Assembly: GCA_963573385.1 (NCBI GenBank)
Contig: CAUYLG010017831.1
Location: 1 to 64,000, forward strand
Origin: Cacajao melanocephalus
Lineage: Eukaryota; Chordata; Mammalia; Primates; Pitheciidae
Direction of reading: 5' to 3'
Length of the DNA stretch: 64,000 nt
In this document: piece after piece, positions 1 through 11,886 of the stretch
How the letters are laid out: every line of letters starts with the position of its first letter
Position numbering within the stretch: the stretch's first letter is position 1
Program-made: the position numbers and the translations under genes
The notes under the pieces: generated by a model
The model's database searches: none
What the model was told of the DNA's origin: nothing
Seen by the model: only the letters and a program-made list of their open reading frames with translations

Positions 1-295
1 TCCTCAGCGCTTCCAATTGCTGTTCTCCTTGTGGGGACGGGACCAGCCGAGCCGGAGTCGTCCCGTATACTCCGCGCCGAGAAGCGCCGTGCTGGGGCGC
101 CGGCAAAATAGCCGCGCCGGCCAAAAAAGTCGCGCTGGCGAACTGTGTGGCTCCTCAGCCGGGAATCTCCTAGTCTGTGGGCAACAATAATTCGTCTGAA
201 AGTGCGGCGTCCACTCGCTCTCTGTGCTTTCACTGGGAGCTACAATCCTGAGCTGTTGTTAATTGGCCATCTTGGATCTCTCCCCCGAGAAATAT
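1..295. other. CpG-rich, promoter- or LTR-like segment cut by the window start
   Basis: The first 140 bases hold about 19 CpG dinucleotides by eye, far above the rest of the window, and include near-tandem GC-rich units (gccggcaaaatagccgcgc then gccggccaaaaaagtcgcgc, about 63% identical by eye). CpG density falls between 140 and 295. Retained CpGs suggest a methylation-free promoter or a fairly young CpG-rich LTR. I could not name the family, and I see no splice-supported exon. It may continue to the left of the window. Confidence 0.5.
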
Positions 296-300
296 TTTTA

Positions 301-382
301 ATTTTATTTAAATTCAAGCAATTTAAATTTAAGTTTAAATAGCCACACATGGCTAGTGGCTACCATATTGGACAGTGCAGCC
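301..382. repeat. MER5-like (hAT-Charlie) fragment
   Basis: AT-rich run followed by the phrase atggctagtggctaccatat and tggacagtgcag, which resembles the end of MER5-type non-autonomous hAT elements. Short and tentative. Confidence 0.5.
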
Positions 383-1084
383 CTAAAGAGTCAGGCAGTT
401 CAAATTTTGCAAGAGCTGAGGACCCTTGAATTGATTATATTTGCTAGAGTAAGGGTGGACAGCTTCTGAGACTCAAGTTCAGGCAGGGAGGTCTGGGACC
501 AATTGAGATGGACATCTATGCTGGAAATTCAAAGAACTGACCCATTAGCTGGAGAAAGAAGCCATTATACCCTCCTATGTCTCCCTGCTTGAGCCTTTGC
601 TTCACTGAAGACTTGGCGTTTGGCGTCTCTCACTCAGTGGTCAGATGTCAGGTGTTATCTGCGCAGTAACTAGTCCATACTCCCTCTTCCTTCCACTCAG
701 TTGGGAATCCTTCTATGTGCCCCCACCTAGCGCCTGCAATGCCTCACTTGTAGTCCCCTCTTATCTATTTGACTAGCTCTACCCTGCACGTAGTAGGTCC
801 TCTGTGAGTGTTTACTTAGGGGTGATGGGGGTCACATGATAGTGCATCACATTCTTGCTATATGATCTCAGGCAAATTAATAACTTTTGAGCTAGCTGGG
901 GAGTATTCTTCATGACAGAACTTGTAGGATTTCATTTCACATCTGTGTTCCAATTTAATATACTCAAATTGAGCATCTGCTGCATGTCAGGCACCAGGCA
1001 TTACAGAATGAATAAGTCACACTCCCTACCATCAAGGAGATCCACAATTAAGTTTAAGGGCATACAAGTTTTATCAAAAGCAGA
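383..1084. other. Unassigned intergenic sequence
   Basis: No exon, RNA gene or repeat that I can name. Open frames here are short and show no family resemblance. Confidence 0.5.
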
Positions 1085-1265
1085 CTGGTTAAGAGCACGT
1101 GTCTTGCAGTGGGTTGGAGCAGGGTATGCAGCCTGGCTTTGCCGTGCTCTAGAGGCAAAGGCTGAGTGATCTTAGGTGATGAATTCACTTTCTCAAGTTC
1201 TGATTCTGTGTCTGTAAAACAGCATCACAATTCTGTACGGCCCAGGTCTGAGGTTTAAATGAGAT
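1085..1265 (+). repeat. MIR SINE fragment
   Basis: The order of phrases follows the MIR consensus: a loss-of-context copy of gttaagagcacg, then gtgatcttag, then tctgtctgtaaaacagcat, then gtttaaatgag. Diverged, as expected for this old family. Confidence 0.65.
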
Positions 1266-2659
1266 CCTATTTTTCTTACCAAGTTACTGCCAGCTCTCAG
1301 CACTTAATCTTCCATTTAATACAACAATAAAAACAGCTGGGTATCCTGACACAGGTGCACGGGTTGCTCTTGCTGGCCTTTGATCACAGCTGCAGCACCT
1401 TTCCTGTGATTTTTCTCTCCTCCTCACCCTGCACTGCAGGCAGCCTGTTTTACTTTAAGCCCTCCAAACACTGCCAACTCCAGACGCAGCATGTCACAGA
1501 CTTGCACTGGGGTTTGGGACAAGTGGAAGGGCTGGGTCACAGTACTGCCATCATGTTGTCATTTCTGCCACAGGGAATTTCTTCTTGGCTACACTTCTTC
1601 CCTGGCCCTTGCCCACTGCCCTTCTGTGGGGCACTGTCTCTTGCTCCCCCTCATTCTGATTCCCCCACTGCTCAGGAGTCCCCACCCCCACTTCTAGTCA
1701 CTTGAGGGCCACTTCTGGTCAAATCCTAAATTCCTGTTCATTATGCAGGAGAATTTATTTCCTCTTTGTCTTACCTTCTTATCTAGGTTATCTGTTCCTA
1801 GGAGGCTTCCTGCTTATAATCAAATGTGTCAATTAAGTTGTTTTTCCCAGCCAGAAAATCAGAACTCTTTTTAAAGATTGATTCACTGACCATCAAGCTT
1901 AAAGAGTAGGCAGCTTCAAAAGATAATATTTCCTCACCCCCTTTTCTTAATCCCAAAGCCAGGCACAGATGAGCAAATCTGTGGGCTGGGTGGGTCTGAT
2001 TACTAATCATTTTTAATATTGAAAACCCCTGAGGTTTTCTTTGCGTGCATTTCCTCCCAGGTGCCATCCAGAATCATTTCTCTCCGTTCCTCTTTGCTTT
2101 TCATTGAGAATAGAAATAATTCACCCACACATATGGAGATGAAATAGTCCTTTGAAGGGGAGAGGAGAGAAAGTGAATCTTCTGTCAAAATAGTCTGGGC
2201 CCCACATCTGCCCCTTTCACTCAGCCTTTGCTTAAAGTGGGCCCAGCTGGGTGAAGTAGCTGGGGTCTCTTCTCAGCGCAGCGTCTGTCTCTCCCAGCAG
2301 AGCCACGGCTGCCTTCAGAGCTTGAGCAGAGAAGTGACTAAGTGATGACAGAGAAATGGCTGCCAACTCCAGGTAGAACTGCTACCTTTGAGAAGGCACA
2401 GCATTGTCTTTTCAGATGGCATTTCACCATGAGCTAGCTGCAGAGCCTGAGGACCTGACTGGATTCCTGTCCGAATGCCCAGGCAGCCAGTAATTCACAG
2501 TTGTAGAGTTTTACATTAGGAAAAAGCAATCAGACTTGATAGTGAAAGGCAAAGTGGTAGGCCGTGAGCTTGATTTGGAGAGATAGGAAATTCCTAAGGA
2601 AAATTTCAAGAATTCCAAGATTTCTGGGTGAATGCTGAGGAAAGAAGAGTAGTCTTATT
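1266..2659. other. Unassigned intergenic sequence
   Basis: Ordinary single-copy-looking sequence. Nothing recognised. Confidence 0.4.
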
Positions 2660-2800
2660 CTAGTGCCTTCAGTATTAGCTGCTGCTCTGACACTAACATC
2701 CTGTGTGATCTTGGACAAGTTCCTTACTTCTCTGGGCTTAAGTTTTCTCTCTTATAAAGTGAGATGGGATTAATTAATCCCATCGGGTGGGATTAATAAT
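2660..2800 (+). repeat. MIR-like fragment containing a palindrome
   Basis: Phrases such as ctgtgtgatcttggacaagt and cttataaagtgagatggg match the middle of MIR. The perfect 22-bp palindrome at 2763-2784 lies where MIR has its aaaatggg-type segment. Confidence 0.65.
2763..2784. repeat. Perfect 22-bp palindrome
   Basis: Half-site gatgggattaa is followed directly by its exact reverse complement, with no spacer. A partial further copy (gggtgggattaataatt) follows. Confidence 0.9.
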
Positions 2801-3249
2801 TTTCAAATTATGTTTCAAGGATCTTGTAAACAATATGTTGGGAAAATCCTGGAACAATAACATACAATAGTTTAGTAATGACTTTCTTAGAAACTTTAAT
2901 GTGCTAATGAGCACTCTGACATTCCAGGACAAGGTAAATGTGCAAGTTTTCATTAGGAACTAAAAAGACTCTAGTGGAAAAGATGACATCCAAGCCACTG
3001 TGTCTTTGTTGACACAAATGATGCTTGTTTTAGACATATGGTTACACAGTTCAGGAAGGTGGGGAGAAGCTCAAGGAGGTGGAAAGAGGGATAGTACAAG
3101 TCTTGAAGATGCAGAAAGCAAGTCCTGTAAGAAGAGAAAAATCAGTAGTATAAAGATGTTAAATTAAAAGGAAAGATAAGTAAAAGGTGTTGGATTGATC
3201 TCCATTTACATGAAGGACTTTAATGAAGAACTGGACATCATGGAGGACA
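2801..3249. other. Unassigned intergenic sequence
   Basis: No feature recognised. Confidence 0.4.
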
Positions 3250-5030
3250 GGTGAGCAAGACTGACTTAACATTTAAATATTTAATAGTAAGAAAAAACTT
3301 CCATATTTGTTCATGTTATTACCATTCCCAGTGCTCTTCATTCCTATGTGTAAATACAGATTTCCATTGGTATCATTTTTATTCTGCCTGAAGGACATCC
3401 TTAGAGTGAGTGTCTAGTGGTGATGAAGTCTTTTGGCTAGCATATGACTGAAAATGTCTTTATTTTGCTTTTGCTTTGGGATATATTTTTAGTGGGCATA
3501 CACTCTAGGTTTACAGTTTTTTTTCTTTCAATGCTTTGTAGATGTTGCTCCACTGTCTTTCTACTTTCACTGTTTTCAAGGAGAAATCTGCTGTAATTCT
3601 CGTCTTTGTTTCTGTGTGTAATATGTTGTTATTCTCCAGATGCCTTCAGGATTTGCCCCTTTTCACTGGTTTTAAACAATCAGATGGTGTGTGTCTTGGT
3701 ATGGTTTTATTTATGTTTCATTGAGCTTCTTTGATCCATAGATTTACAGTTTTCACCAAATTTGAAAATTTTTCAGTTATTTTTCTTAAAATATGTTTTC
3801 TATCCACACCTCTCTCTCTCCATTGTCTCTTGGAGGCTCCAACTACATAGGAATCATGCTCTTGTAATTTCCCTGCAGCTCACTGATGCTTCTTTCTTTC
3901 TGGGGGGAGCAAAAGAAGGGATTCTTTTTACTTTCAGTGTTTCACTTTGAATAGTTTCTATTGCCATTCCTTTCAGTTTACTAATTTTTACATCAGAAAT
4001 TTCTAATCTGCTGTGGACGCCATCCAGAGTATTTTTTTTATCTAAGAGATGATAGTTTTCATTTCCTCAAATTTCATTTGGATCTTTTAAAAATACCTTC
4101 TGTGTCTCTACTCAGCTTCGTGAACATACTGGAGTACAGTTACAACAAACATGTTAATGCACTTTTCTGCTTGCTCCACCATCAGTGTCAGTTTCTACTG
4201 ACTGACTCTTCTCATTCTGGGTCATATTTTTTAGCTTCTTTGCATTGTACATTTGATAATCTTTCATTAAATGCCAGACATTGTGAATTGTACCTTGTGG
4301 GGTGCTGATTATTTGTATTTCTCTATAAATATCTTTAAATGTTATTCTGGGATGCAGTCAAGTTGCTCCGAAAGAGTTTGATTCTTTTGGGTCTTGATTT
4401 TGTTATTTTTTTAACGTGGGTCCAGAGCAGTGCTCGGTCTAGGGCTATGTATTCCCTATAACTGAGGCATGACTTTCCTGATTACTCCACCAATCTACCA
4501 CGAATTGTGTGTTTTCCAGTCTGGCTGGTAAGAACAGGCACTATTCAGCATCCTGTGTGTGCCCTGGACACTGTTCTCCGATCCTTCCAAGTAGTTTTCC
4601 CTCAGCCTCAGGTTGTTTCCTTAAAAACATATGTTAATCAGTGCTCTGCTGAATACTTGGGAAGGAACCTCTGCAGATCACTCTCTGTACAGTTCTTACC
4701 TTTTTGGTACTCTGTCTTGCAAACTCTACCTCTCTTCATCTTTCCAGACCCTTAGCTATGTTTCCTGACTTCAGGGAATTTGTCAAGTTCTATCTAGGCT
4801 TTTCCTCCTGATGCTGAAGCTTGTAAACTCTCTGAAGGAGGTATTATGGAACAATGACAGGGCTCACCTCATTAGCTAGTCATCTCAGGAATCACTGTAT
4901 TTGTTGCCTAATATCTAGAAACTTGAAAACATTTGTTGCATGTATTTTGTCTGTTTTTCTTTGCTATTTCAGTAACAATGTATATCTAGTTCCTGTTACT
5001 CTATATCTGGTGGAAATAGAGGTTCTTAAC
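3250..5030 (-). mobile_element. L1M-type LINE fragment, antisense
   Basis: A long AT-rich stretch follows, in antisense, phrases typical of old L1M elements: tttcaatgctttgtagatgttgctcc, then gccagacattgtgaattgta, then tctgggatgcagtcaagttg, then ccagagcagtgctcggtcta. Reading frames are broken throughout. The left boundary is approximate; the right end is near the phrase cctgttactctatatctggt. Confidence 0.7.
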
Positions 5031-5243
5031 TTTATATTATAGCAGAAAGTTTCAGTTAAATGTAATTTTGTTTTTGCTACCACTTATTATAAAAACAAAA
5101 ATCATTGAATTGAGAGACTCAGGAATATTGTAGGGTCCTTATGTTTGGAGAGCTTAACAAATGGGGCAGATGGCATTAGTTATGAGTGGTTAATTATTAA
5201 GAATTCTTTCTGATGTATGTGACAGAAAATGAATTCAAACTTC

Positions 5244-5248
<5 letters not shown>

Positions 5249-5292
<44 letters not shown>
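5249..5292. repeat. (AC)n microsatellite
   Basis: About 22 uninterrupted AC units, followed by an imperfect tail (atacacatatac). Expected to be length-polymorphic. Confidence 0.97.
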
Positions 5293-5298
<6 letters not shown>

Positions 5299-6352
5299 AT
5301 ATACAACTTATTGGCTTAATAGCCTTCTGGGAAGTCCAAGGAGTTGGGCCAACCACATCTATCACTCAAAGTTTGAATGACAGTTCCAAACACACATCTT
5401 CTGTTGACTTGTGAGCCAAGGTAAAGAGAACAATCCTCTCCTCAACAGAAATAGTCTGATTTTCCCTTTTTGAGTCATGTGAACACTTCTGGATTAATTA
5501 GTTTCCAGAGAAATAAATATTTAAGTTACTCTGAGAGTTTAGTTTAATTTGGATTTTGTTCTCTGCCTCTCTCAATTCCCTGACTCCCCACCTATCTCCA
5601 TGATTGACAGTCTCATTAGAATCTCATGCAGTAGGGGAGGGACCCTGGTTGGTCAAAAATCTACCTGTGAAACAAGATGGAGCTACATCAGATGATCTGG
5701 CAAGATTTCCACCTACTCTAAAAATTTATAGTTCTAAGGATCAAAATGTTATTAAAAGGATTTGAAAAATATCAACTATAACGCTTCAAACAATGCATTA
5801 TAAATTGATTCTCAAGAATCATTTCTTAAGTCTTTATTGTTTTTCTAATTTTTAAAGTAATACATGCTTATTATTAAAATTTTGGACAATTAAGAAAATC
5901 TCACTACTCAAAGAAGACCCCAATAACATTTTGGTGAATGTCTGAATTAATAAATAATCTATTTGAATTAACAGAAGGAAGACCTTAATAAAGACTGTTA
6001 GCGCTCTTTATTTTTTATGCTTATAGATGGAGTTGAACACCAAATCCTGGCATTTATGCCCCCAGCAAAAATGAGCAGATTTTTCCATTAATTACGGCAT
6101 GTGTGTACTTGTGAAGGTCTTATTCCTCTAATTACCTGCTAGTTGTTTCTTTGCCCTGTGCACTACTCAATGAGATGCACATCATTCAGGTCAAGTCATT
6201 GCTGTTGTATTCTGTTGCGTCCAAGCTTCACTATGCTTTGCATTTTATCTTGATAAATTTCAGAAGAATCTTAACATATAGGCAGGAGTGATGAGGTATG
6301 GGTTGAATGAAATCCATGATTAATTTTGTGTTGATTCTATTCATCCATTTCT
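5293..6352. other. Unassigned intergenic sequence
   Basis: No gene seen. The part around 5825-5930 (a run resembling taatacatgcttattattaaaa) looks like a worn interspersed repeat that I cannot name; a similar phrase recurs near 35823. Confidence 0.4.
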
Positions 6353-6580
6353 GCATTCATCCTTCATTTACTCATGTATTCAATGACCTTTATGGAATTT
6401 ATACTATGTTCCAGGGACTTAGAGGGTAGTTGAGAACTAAATGTGAACAAAACAGATATAATTTATTTCTTCTCATAGCTTGAAATTTAGTGGAAGATAT
6501 GGAAAAAATAAACAAGTCAATGAAATAATTACAAACTTCCGTAAATGTGATGAAGGAAGCAGAGTGTTGAGACTTACAGA
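6353..6580 (-). repeat. L2 LINE 3' fragment, antisense
   Basis: Reads like the reverse complement of the L2 3' end: ttcatttactcatgtattc, then tactatgttccagggactta, then gtgaacaaaacagatataat. Confidence 0.7.
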
Positions 6581-6599
6581 ATTTAGATAAGGCAGGGTT

Positions 6600-6900
6600 C
6601 TTCTCTGCTTTAAACCTTCGATAGCTCCCCATTGGCTATGCAGTGCAGTTCCAAGTCTTTAGCATGGCATTTGAGGCTCTTTAAAACATCACATCTTGCC
6701 TGATGTTCCTGGCTGTTGGTGCTTTCCATACTCCAGACTCAACTAATTACTGGCCACTCCCTGGACATGTGTGTTGTGCCAAGGAGCTCAGATATTGACC
6801 TGTCAGTGATCGGAGTGGTTTTAAGCATGGTGGTGACAGAATCTCATCCAATGTACACTGTGGATGGTAATTCTGCAGAGTGTGTAAGAGGGCCTGGTCA
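6600..6900 (+). repeat. L2-like fragment
   Basis: Phrases tagctccccattggctatg and ctttagcatggcatttgagg match the conserved part of L2. It is opposite in direction to the adjacent antisense L2 piece. The right end is vague. Confidence 0.5.
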
Positions 6901-7904
6901 GGTAGAGACATGAGAACCTGTTAGGAAGCATCTATAGGGCTTCAGCAAGAGGATGGCATGGCCTGAAATGTGAGTGGGAAGGATAGATCTATGAGATACT
7001 GAAGTGATCCATTCTTTAGAGTTTCGTCATGGATTGGCTGTGAGGGCAGGGAGAAAGCAATAGCAAATGACTTCTAGCTCCTAGCCTTGAACAGGTTGGT
7101 GAGCTGCAGACGGAGTCAGTAAAAGTGGCAGCAAAGTGGTCTTAAGGTACTAACACTCCTTTAGTCCATATATAAATTATTCCAGAGAAAAGTAAGAAAT
7201 AATTCTTTTTTCCTCTGGGACTGGTTAGAATCTTACAAGAAAAGTATCCAGACTTCTTGCCGGTGGTGCTGGTGCATCAAAGGGCATGGCAAGAGGATTA
7301 TGTCATAGCCTCTCATCCGGGAGTTCACGACTGTGACCTGTAGGCTAAAACTTCCTTGTGGACAAAGAACTAATTATTCTTGCATTTTAAAACTGGAAAG
7401 TTCTCCACAAAATTTCTACTTTTCATATTCAGAAAAACGAGATGATTTGCTAATATTCTGATAGGACAACAACTGGCTGAAATCGAGGGGTGACTCTCCT
7501 TCCAAAGGCATCTGGACCTTTGGTTCACCACAAGCCTCACCACTCCCTAATGTCCATCTTGACTGCAGACTGAGTCTTCAGTGACTGCCATGTTTCAGGG
7601 CCCCTGTGCGATAAGTGCAGGGACATGGAAATCTGAGATCACAGAGCACATGGATGATCATGGCTATAAACATACAATCAACCTTCTCTACTTGCCAAGG
7701 AGGCTTAAATTTCCTCCAAGGTACTCCACCAACTGCCTTTCCCCTGGTAGTGCTCCCAGGTCATAGCTACTTCTCCCTACTTCCGTGTCTCTCCCCAACC
7801 AGTGTGTGTTGGTGTCTTGGTTGGATTGAACCCAACATCCTACCCTGTACCAAGGAGTCCTGCAGGTTAACGGCAGTCTATCATCTATTTAAGCACTGTT
7901 AATA
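6901..7904. other. Unassigned intergenic sequence
   Basis: Nothing recognised; short frames only. Confidence 0.4.
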
Positions 7905-8100
7905 ATGTTTTTGATAATATTAACAGGAACAAGTATAAACCATTTATTATATTCTAGGCACTCCTCCAAGGGCTTTGCACATATACAGGACTCCTTCAAT
8001 GAACCTGGGGGTAGACATAATGATTCCCATTTTATAGATGGGGAAACACACAGAGTAGTACCTTATGCAAGGTTACATGGTGTGTGATTAGGAAGAAAGA
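7905..8100 (-). repeat. MIR SINE, antisense
   Basis: Reverse-complement MIR order: ttattatattctaggcactc, gctttgcacatatacagg, cccattttatagatgggga, then acatggtgtgtgattag. Confidence 0.75.
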
Positions 8101-8364
8101 TGAAGCTAGATTAAACCCTTGGCAGTACTACTCGTGAAGAATCTCTTGACTTGTACTATTGGTTTTAAATACGATACTGTTACTTTTAAATAAAAATTAT
8201 TCCTGTTTTGTTTTACTTATTTTTCAAGTTTAGTGATGCATACTTGGAATCTGCCAGTGTTCACATCAATTTGAAATCACTGATTAATTCTAAATGGTAT
8301 GCCATATGGTGCTTTCCCATCCTGTGTCTTTGTGCACGCATTCCTCTCACATGAATTGTGGTTC

Positions 8365-8390
8365 CCTCCTCCTCCTCCTCCTCCTCCTCC
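8365..8390. repeat. (CTC)n trinucleotide repeat
   Basis: About 8-9 units of ctc/tcc on the plus strand. Confidence 0.95.
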
Positions 8391-8918
8391 CATGCAAGTC
8401 TTGAGTCACATGTCCTTTGTTTTGGGCAGCTTCTGGTAGCAATTTGCATACGCCTTTTACAGGTGGCATGGCCACATTTTCTGAGACAGTCTTGATTCTA
8501 AATATTTGGCCCCATTGTTATACTTTCTCATACCTTGTAGCCAGGTTGTGAATCCTTGATTCAGAATAGTTGACTATGATATCTCTGTAGCCTTTTTGAT
8601 ACCTATTGAGTGTTTTACAAAATTATGTGCGAGTCTCCCCAAAGAGACAGTGAAGTCTTCCAGAGTAAAATCATGGTTTTCTCATTGCACACTGCAGCAT
8701 GGAGCCCAGCTTGGAACTTACACATAAGACAAACGTTATGAAGAATATTGTATGAAGTGGCCAAAAAAAAAAAAAAAAAAGAAAGAAAATCTTGTACCTT
8801 TTTAGATCTCAGTTCTATGTTCTTTTCTTTACTTGACAGCAATTCAGTTTCCTTTTACTCTCTCCCTTCAAACTAGCTTGGATGAAATGATAGAAACTCA
8901 TAACCCAGGCTGAGAGAT
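8391..8918. other. Unassigned, with an A18 homopolymer
   Basis: A run of 18 A lies at 8763-8780, followed by gaaagaaaat. It could be the tail of a lost retrotransposon, but no body is recognisable upstream. Confidence 0.5.
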
Positions 8919-9442
8919 TGTACCAGTTTCCTGTTGCCACTGTCATGGTATTCCACAAACACGGTGGCTTAAAACAACACAAATTTATCGTGTTTCAGTT
9001 CTGGAGGGCAGAGCCTAAAATGGGTCTCTCTGGGCTAAAGTCAAGGTATCAGCAGGCTACATTTCTTCTGGAGTTCAGAGGAGAATCTGTTCCCTGCGTT
9101 TCCCTGCTCCCAGAGGCCACCATATTGCTTGGCTTGTGGCTCCAGTCCTCCATCCTCAAAGCCAGCAACGTTTGCCAAGTCCATGTTAGGCTGGTGTCTT
9201 TCTGGTTCTCCCTCATCTACCACCTTCTCACTACTTACTGGGACCCTTCAGATTACATTGTGTCTAGCCAGGTATGCCAGGATAATTTCTTTGTTTTCAG
9301 GTCACCTGATTAGTTGCCTTCATCCCATTTGCATCCATAATTTCCTTTGGTCATATTTTTTGGTCCATAATTTCCTTTGTTCACAGGGTCTGAGGATCAG
9401 GATGTGAACATTTTGTGGGGGTTCATTACTTTGCCTACCACA
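8919..9442 (-). mobile_element. MLT1-like LTR, antisense
   Basis: Antisense MLT1-type order: a start resembling gtaccagtttcctgttgcc, then acacggtggcttaaaacaac, then agttctggagggcaga, ending in ttactttgcctaccaca. Possible 5-bp flanks gagat and gagga are only a near match. A 16-base phrase (tccataatttcctttg) is repeated at 9334 and 9364. The family name is from memory. Confidence 0.7.
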
Positions 9443-9467
9443 GAGGATCTGCTCTGTTCAGGCAAGT

Positions 9468-9573
9468 ATTGGCCACAACTCAATCCCAAATCAAATATAT
9501 ATACTCAATCCTAAATCAAATTTATTTATCAAGTCAGTAAATACATTTGATTTAGGATTGAGTTGTGGCCAAT
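9468..9573. repeat. Inverted repeat with 29-bp arms and an extra direct copy
   Basis: The left arm 9468-9496 and right arm 9545-9573 are reverse complements with one mismatch. Inside the loop, 9503-9521 is a direct copy of part of the left arm, and it pairs perfectly with the right arm over 19 bases. It begins about 25 bases after the MLT1-like LTR ends. Confidence 0.95.
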
Positions 9574-10492
9574 AGTTTACTTGACCAATGTTCAAGTCAT
9601 TTCAATAATGCCCAAATACCATAATGTAATTTCATCAGAATTAAGTGTGGACCGCTCAAGCTATGTAATTGATTTCATTTCCTTTCAATTATAGTTACTC
9701 ACTGACCAAGACATGCCACATGACCTTTGATGGCATTGTTTTCTGAGCTGTAGAAGCTGTTAACAGCTCTGGGCTCAGCCACGCCTGCCTCTCAGTGCGA
9801 TTACCAAGTGAGAGACGCTTATACACAAGGATTAATAGCCAAATGGAAATCAATCTGCCTATTCGTTAAACGCCAGATGCAACAACTTCCAACACAGAGA
9901 TAGGAGAGCCCAGAGAGACTCCACTTTCCTTCCCTGAAAGTTTAAGACACCAGCCTAAATCTGCCTCCCAGTTACAGGCAGAGTGGAGGTGGAGAGGAAG
10001 AGCCCTGACTAGCTTCCCCTGAGAAGGAGGCTCAACCAGGTGTGCTTAGTACAGGGTGCAGGGCACACATGAGTGAGTGCACAGGGACATGGACCCTTAA
10101 GCCCAGTAACCCTGCCCACTAATAAAATATGGCCAGGTGGGTGCCCTGGGCTCTGACCTATCAATGATCACTGTCTGTTCCCTTAACCCAACTTAGACAA
10201 TTAGGTGAAAAAAAGACCGGCTGACATGAATTTAGGTAGCCCCAGGTTGGAGCGCTACACTCACTCTTAGGAGTCGTGGTAATTTGGGGGCCTTGTGCAA
10301 GAAGATCGTCCACATAACCTCTGCCTGAGACGACTGCCTTCTACAGCCTGCCAGGGCCTGGACTGGGGCTCCCCACTGCCATCCTAAAGCCTGGTGTTCC
10401 AGCCCCCTTCAAGCAGGGTAGATGCCTATGAACTAATATTCCCTGGAACATACGATGGTGCTTATTTTAGGAGCACAGCAGGAATATAGCTA
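9574..10492. other. Unassigned intergenic sequence
   Basis: No gene or repeat named. Confidence 0.4.
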
Positions 10493-10573
10493 TTAGGTTG
10501 GTGCAAAAGTAATTGAGGTCTTTGCCATAAAAACATAATGGCAAAAACCACAATTATTTTTGCACCAACCTAA
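10493..10573. mobile_element. MADE1 (mariner-derived MITE), miR-548-like hairpin
   Basis: An 81-base near-perfect palindrome. Its ends, ttaggttggtgcaaaa and ttttgcaccaacctaa, are exact reverse complements, and TA dinucleotides flank both sides (10491-10492 and 10574-10575) as expected for mariner insertion. MADE1 copies are the known source of miR-548 genes. The 5' arm carries the seed-like aaaagta and the 3' arm aaaaacc. I cannot tell whether this copy is expressed. Confidence 0.93.
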
Positions 10574-11393
10574 TATAATTGCAGGCATGTTCCAACTCTT
10601 GACAGGAAGACCCTAGTGCTGCCTTGGCATGGAATGGAGTCTGTGGTGCTGTTGTCCTTGACCTTGGGGTGTCACGTGAGCCCAGATAAATATTCTTCTT
10701 TGGAAATGGCAATATGATTTATTTGAAAGAAAGTGTATAATGAGTGTGTGCTTCAAATGAAAGAATCAGGATGATACTGTCAGGGACTAGACTGTTAGGC
10801 TAATGCTCTGTGGGGAGGTAGCTTGGAAATTGCTTTTAGGATGAGAATGGGCCACACAGAGTAAAGAAAGGGCACCTGCTGGCAGCCAGAGGTCTCCTGT
10901 CTCTTCACCTTCAATGTGCACGTGCCTAGGATGCCAGCTGCAGTTGGCAGTGCTATGGTTAGTGAACATCGTTGCTGGATGCTGACCTCAAGGGCTGTCT
11001 GGGCCTGGAGAGTTGCCTTCCTTTCACTTGCTGTTGGCCTGAACTCGCTGTCCCTGTCTCCCTCTGCTCTATCTAGCTGTGAGTCAGGAAAGAAGAGCAG
11101 ACTCCCTAGTGCCCCCCGCAGTGCAGAGTGAGGCAGGTCATGATTGAATTAAGAGACGTGGTGACTGATTGGGTAGTTGTGCCTCACTGGCACTAACAAG
11201 TGCATTGCTGCCAACCTGGAGGAGAAATCCAGAGGGCTCTGGCCAAGAGAGAAGAGGTGAGGCCTCAGGAGGGATGACATTGTCATATGCAGAGATGCCC
11301 AGCAGCATGTCTTGTCCCTGAAGTTTTGGCAAAGGCCCAAAGTCCCCATGGGCACCCATCAACCCCCTTCCACTATATGGGAGTGTATTAGTT
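10574..11393. other. Unassigned intergenic sequence
   Basis: Frames are short and unrelated to any family I know. Confidence 0.4.
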
Positions 11394-11777
11394 TCCTATT
11401 GCTGCTGTAAAACAACTGTCACAACCTTAGCAACTTCAAGCAACACAACTCTATTCTTTAACAGTGCTGGAAGTCAGAAGAAAGCAAGTTGTCAGTGGTG
11501 CTGTGTTCCTTCCAGAGGCTTCAGGGAGAAGCTATTTCTTTGTCTTTTTCAGATTCTAGAAGCACCTGCATTCCGTGGCTCAGGGCCCCCTCCCCACATC
11601 ACTCCAACCTCCTGCTTCTGTGTCACATCTCCTACTCATTCTGATCTTCTTGCTTCCCTCTTACGAGGACCCTTGTGGTGACCTTGGACCCACCTGGTTA
11701 ATCAAGCATACTCTCCCCATCCCAAGGTTCTGTCTTTAATGATATTAGCAAATTCCCTTTTATCATGTAATATAACA
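11394..11777 (-). mobile_element. MLT1-like LTR, antisense
   Basis: Opens with tgtattagtttcctattgct and continues with gcaacttcaagcaacacaac, as in antisense MLT1-type LTRs. Ends near tgtaatataaca. Diverged. Confidence 0.7.
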
Positions 11778-11886
11778 GGTTCCTAGATTAGGAAAGGGAC
11801 ATTTTTTTGTGGGGGGTGGCTCTTACTCACTCTGCAACAGGGGACCACAGCTGGTGGTGTGTGATGGGAGACCCCAGCACACCTGC

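Noticed and set aside
5180..5414. Frames rich in His-Thr or Cys-Val repeats
   Set aside because: They are translations of the (AC)n microsatellite.
1..10500. 3' exons of DPY19L1, the expected neighbour
   Set aside because: I looked for coding exons with splice sites on the plus strand and recognised none; the gene may lie beyond the window.
10493..10573. Naming the MADE1 hairpin as miR-548n, which I recall from this region
   Set aside because: The 5' arm differs from the mature sequence I remember, so no gene name is given.
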